Source: Acetobacteraceae bacterium
Lineage (GTDB): Bacteria > Pseudomonadota > Alphaproteobacteria > Acetobacterales > Acetobacteraceae
Assembly: GCA_027306955.1 (NCBI GenBank)
Contig: DAHUXX010000012.1
Location: 1-6,831 of the forward strand
DNA: 6,831 bases
Reading direction: 5' to 3'
Both the position numbers and the translations under genes were made by a program. Positions within the stretch are counted from its first letter, which is position 1. Each line of letters begins with the position of its first letter. Under the pieces are notes generated by a model that made no database searches, was not told the origin of the DNA, and saw nothing but the letters and a program-made list of their open reading frames with translations. Shown piece after piece: positions 4,456 through 6,831 of the stretch.

Positions 4456-4975
4456 GCCCCTCGGCCGCCCGGCGCAGCGCCGCGAGGTCGGTCCAACGCC
4501 GCGCCGGCGCCACGTTCTCCACCTCCACGCGCCCGCCCGAGGCCGCGATCGCGGCCCCGATCATAAGGTTGTCGCTAGGACAAAAATCCTCGATCAGCAT
4601 CCCGTCGCGGTCCCGTGTCCCGCCGCCCGCCCAGGCGCGGGTGCGGGTGGCGAACGGGGTCGCGACGTTGCTCCAGCCCCACAGCCTGAGCCCGCGCGCC
4701 CGCGCGTAGCCGAGCTCGAACACGGTGCCGGCATCCGCACTCGGCCCGCGGAACGGGGTGAGGTTGGCGATCAGCGCCTGGCAGGAGGCGATGTGCGCCT
4801 CGTTCGCCGCCGCGATGCGGTAGCCCTCGGGCAAGGCGGGATCGGGCGGGGAAGGGGGCTTGTCGAGCGGAAAGACGCCGGTGAGCCCAAATTCGGCGAG
4901 CACCGATTTCAGCGTGGCGCCCCGCCGTTCCGGCTCCTGCAGGAACACGTCCGGCCCCGCGAGATAGACCCGCAT
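4436..4975 (-). CDS. Nucleoside 2-deoxyribosyltransferase family protein
   Basis: The 179-residue protein belongs to the nucleoside 2-deoxyribosyltransferase family, whose members transfer or hydrolyse the deoxyribose of (deoxy)nucleosides or nucleotides in salvage and pool cleaning. Visible motifs are VYLAGPDVF at the N-terminus (residues 3-11), NLTPFRGPSADAGTVFELGYARA (71-93) with Glu87 as probable nucleophile and Asp81 nearby, and DNLMIGAAI (135-143). The spacing fits a Rossmann-like fold. Whether it is a transferase or a hydrolase (DNPH1-like) cannot be told. The start at ATG 4975 fits the family; upstream is a G-rich stretch ending in GGCAGG with no ideal Shine-Dalgarno. It lies 73 bases downstream of ndk in the same direction, so the two may be co-transcribed. 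Its 3' end overlaps the convergent purK gene by 20 bases. Confidence 0.9.
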   Translation of the reverse strand: MRVYLAGPDVFLQEPERRGATLKSVLAEFGLTGVFPLDKPPSPPDPALPEGYRIAAANEAHIASCQALIANLTPFRGPSADAGTVFELGYARARGLRLWGWSNVATPFATRTRAWAGGGTRDRDGMLIEDFCPSDNLMIGAAIAASGGRVEVENVAPARRWTDLAALRRAAEGLSRLSS

Positions 4976-5048
4976 CCTGCCCGCCCCCCGATCCGTCCGT
5001 GATTCGCTCGGGGATCAGTGAAGCGGGCGGCGCGGGCGCAGTCCAGTT

Positions 5049-5471
5049 TCAGCCGACGATGTCGAGGCCGGAGAAGAAGAACGCGATCTCGATCGCGGCG
5101 TTCTCCGCGCTGTCGGAGCCATGCACCGAGTTGGCCTCGATGCTCTCGGCGAACTCCTTGCGGATGGTGCCGGGGGCGGCGTTGGCGGGGTTGGTCGCAC
5201 CCATCACCTCGCGGTTGCGCGCGACCGCGTTCTCGCCTTCGAGCACCTGTGCCACGACGGGGCCCGAGACCATGAAGGTCACCAGGTCGCGGAAGAACGG
5301 CCGTTCCCTGTGCACGGCGTAGAACGCCTCGGCCTGCGCCGTGGTCAGCCGGACACGCCGCTGGGCGACGATGCGCAGCCCCGCGCCCTCGAGCTTGGCG
5401 TTGACCGCGCCCGTGAGGTTACGGCGCGTGGCATCGGGTTTGATGATCGACAGCGTGCGCTCGAGCGCCAT
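5049..5471 (-). CDS. ndk: Nucleoside diphosphate kinase
   Basis: The 140-residue enzyme transfers the gamma phosphate of ATP to nucleoside diphosphates through a phosphohistidine and so balances (d)NTP pools. Key residues are in their expected places: Lys11 in IIKPDA, Tyr51, Phe59 in RPFF, Arg87 with Thr93 in NREVMGATNP, Arg104, Asn114 and the catalytic His117 in NSVHGSDSAENA. Length is exactly the family norm. ATG 5471 is chosen because the family begins MALERTLSIIKPDA and GAAAGG lies seven bases upstream; an in-frame extension upstream is rejected. The gene is divergent from the ABC-F gene across 107 bases. A weak promoter-like pair, TTGCCG (minus strand, 5532-5537) and TAAGGC (5509-5514), 17 bases apart, may serve it. 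The deoxyribosyltransferase gene follows, probably in the same transcript. Confidence 0.97.
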   Translation of the reverse strand: MALERTLSIIKPDATRRNLTGAVNAKLEGAGLRIVAQRRVRLTTAQAEAFYAVHRERPFFRDLVTFMVSGPVVAQVLEGENAVARNREVMGATNPANAAPGTIRKEFAESIEANSVHGSDSAENAAIEIAFFFSGLDIVG

Positions 5472-5578
5472 GGTGCAGCCTTTCGTCCGGTTTTGCGGTG
5501 GGCGCGGCGCCTTAGCGCGGCGGCTTTTCCCCGGCAACCCCTTCCGTCGCGCGGCAGCCGGCGGCAAAACCCCGGCCC

Positions 5579-6831
<1,253 letters not shown>

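Noticed and set aside
4986..5013. CCCCGA/TCGGGG inverted repeat between ndk and the deoxyribosyltransferase gene as an ndk terminator
   Set aside because: Only six pairs with a 16-base loop and no T-run on the minus strand; chance matches of this kind are frequent at this GC content.

Overview
The window is a very GC-rich, gene-dense stretch of chromosome that looks alphaproteobacterial, most likely Rhodospirillales/Acetobacteraceae. The grounds are a DUF1013 (TrcR) regulator, a DUF1192 protein and two DUF465 proteins (families typical of alphaproteobacteria), a zinc-free bL31 of alphaproteobacterial type, and CTTG-type -35 boxes. This placement is inference from protein families, not from a marker gene. 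No mobile element, CRISPR array, tRNA or rRNA gene was seen. The region reads as ordinary core genome.

Layout, left to right: the 3' end of an Old Yellow Enzyme-family oxidoreductase (+); rpmE for ribosomal protein bL31 (+) behind a good sigma-70-type promoter; a class A small heat-shock protein (+) with a heat-shock-type promoter and a 5' leader that folds like a ROSE RNA thermometer; a strong hairpin terminator shared with a convergent DUF1192 gene (-); the TrcR/DUF1013 regulator (+), converging on a small DUF465 coiled-coil gene (-); a divergent 193-base gap with a nested inverted repeat; a second DUF465 gene (+) joined by a 4-base overlap to purE, which overlaps purK; a nucleoside 2-deoxyribosyltransferase gene (-) whose end overlaps the end of purK; ndk (-) upstream of it; and, divergent from ndk, the first 417 codons of a YheS-like ABC-F ATPase (+) that runs off the right edge.

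Functionally, the centre and right hold nucleotide metabolism. DUF465-purE-purK forms a coupled operon for the AIR to CAIR step of de novo purine synthesis. It converges on an ndk/deoxyribosyltransferase pair for nucleotide interconversion and salvage. The left half holds translation and stress genes (bL31, Hsp20) and a predicted cell-cycle regulator.

I found no convincing new multi-gene system. The observations most worth a second look are the ROSE-type leader of the hsp20 gene, the structured divergent region between the two DUF465 paralogues, a possibly leaderless start of the second DUF465 gene, and short tandem duplications that appear to have created the purE/purK overlap.
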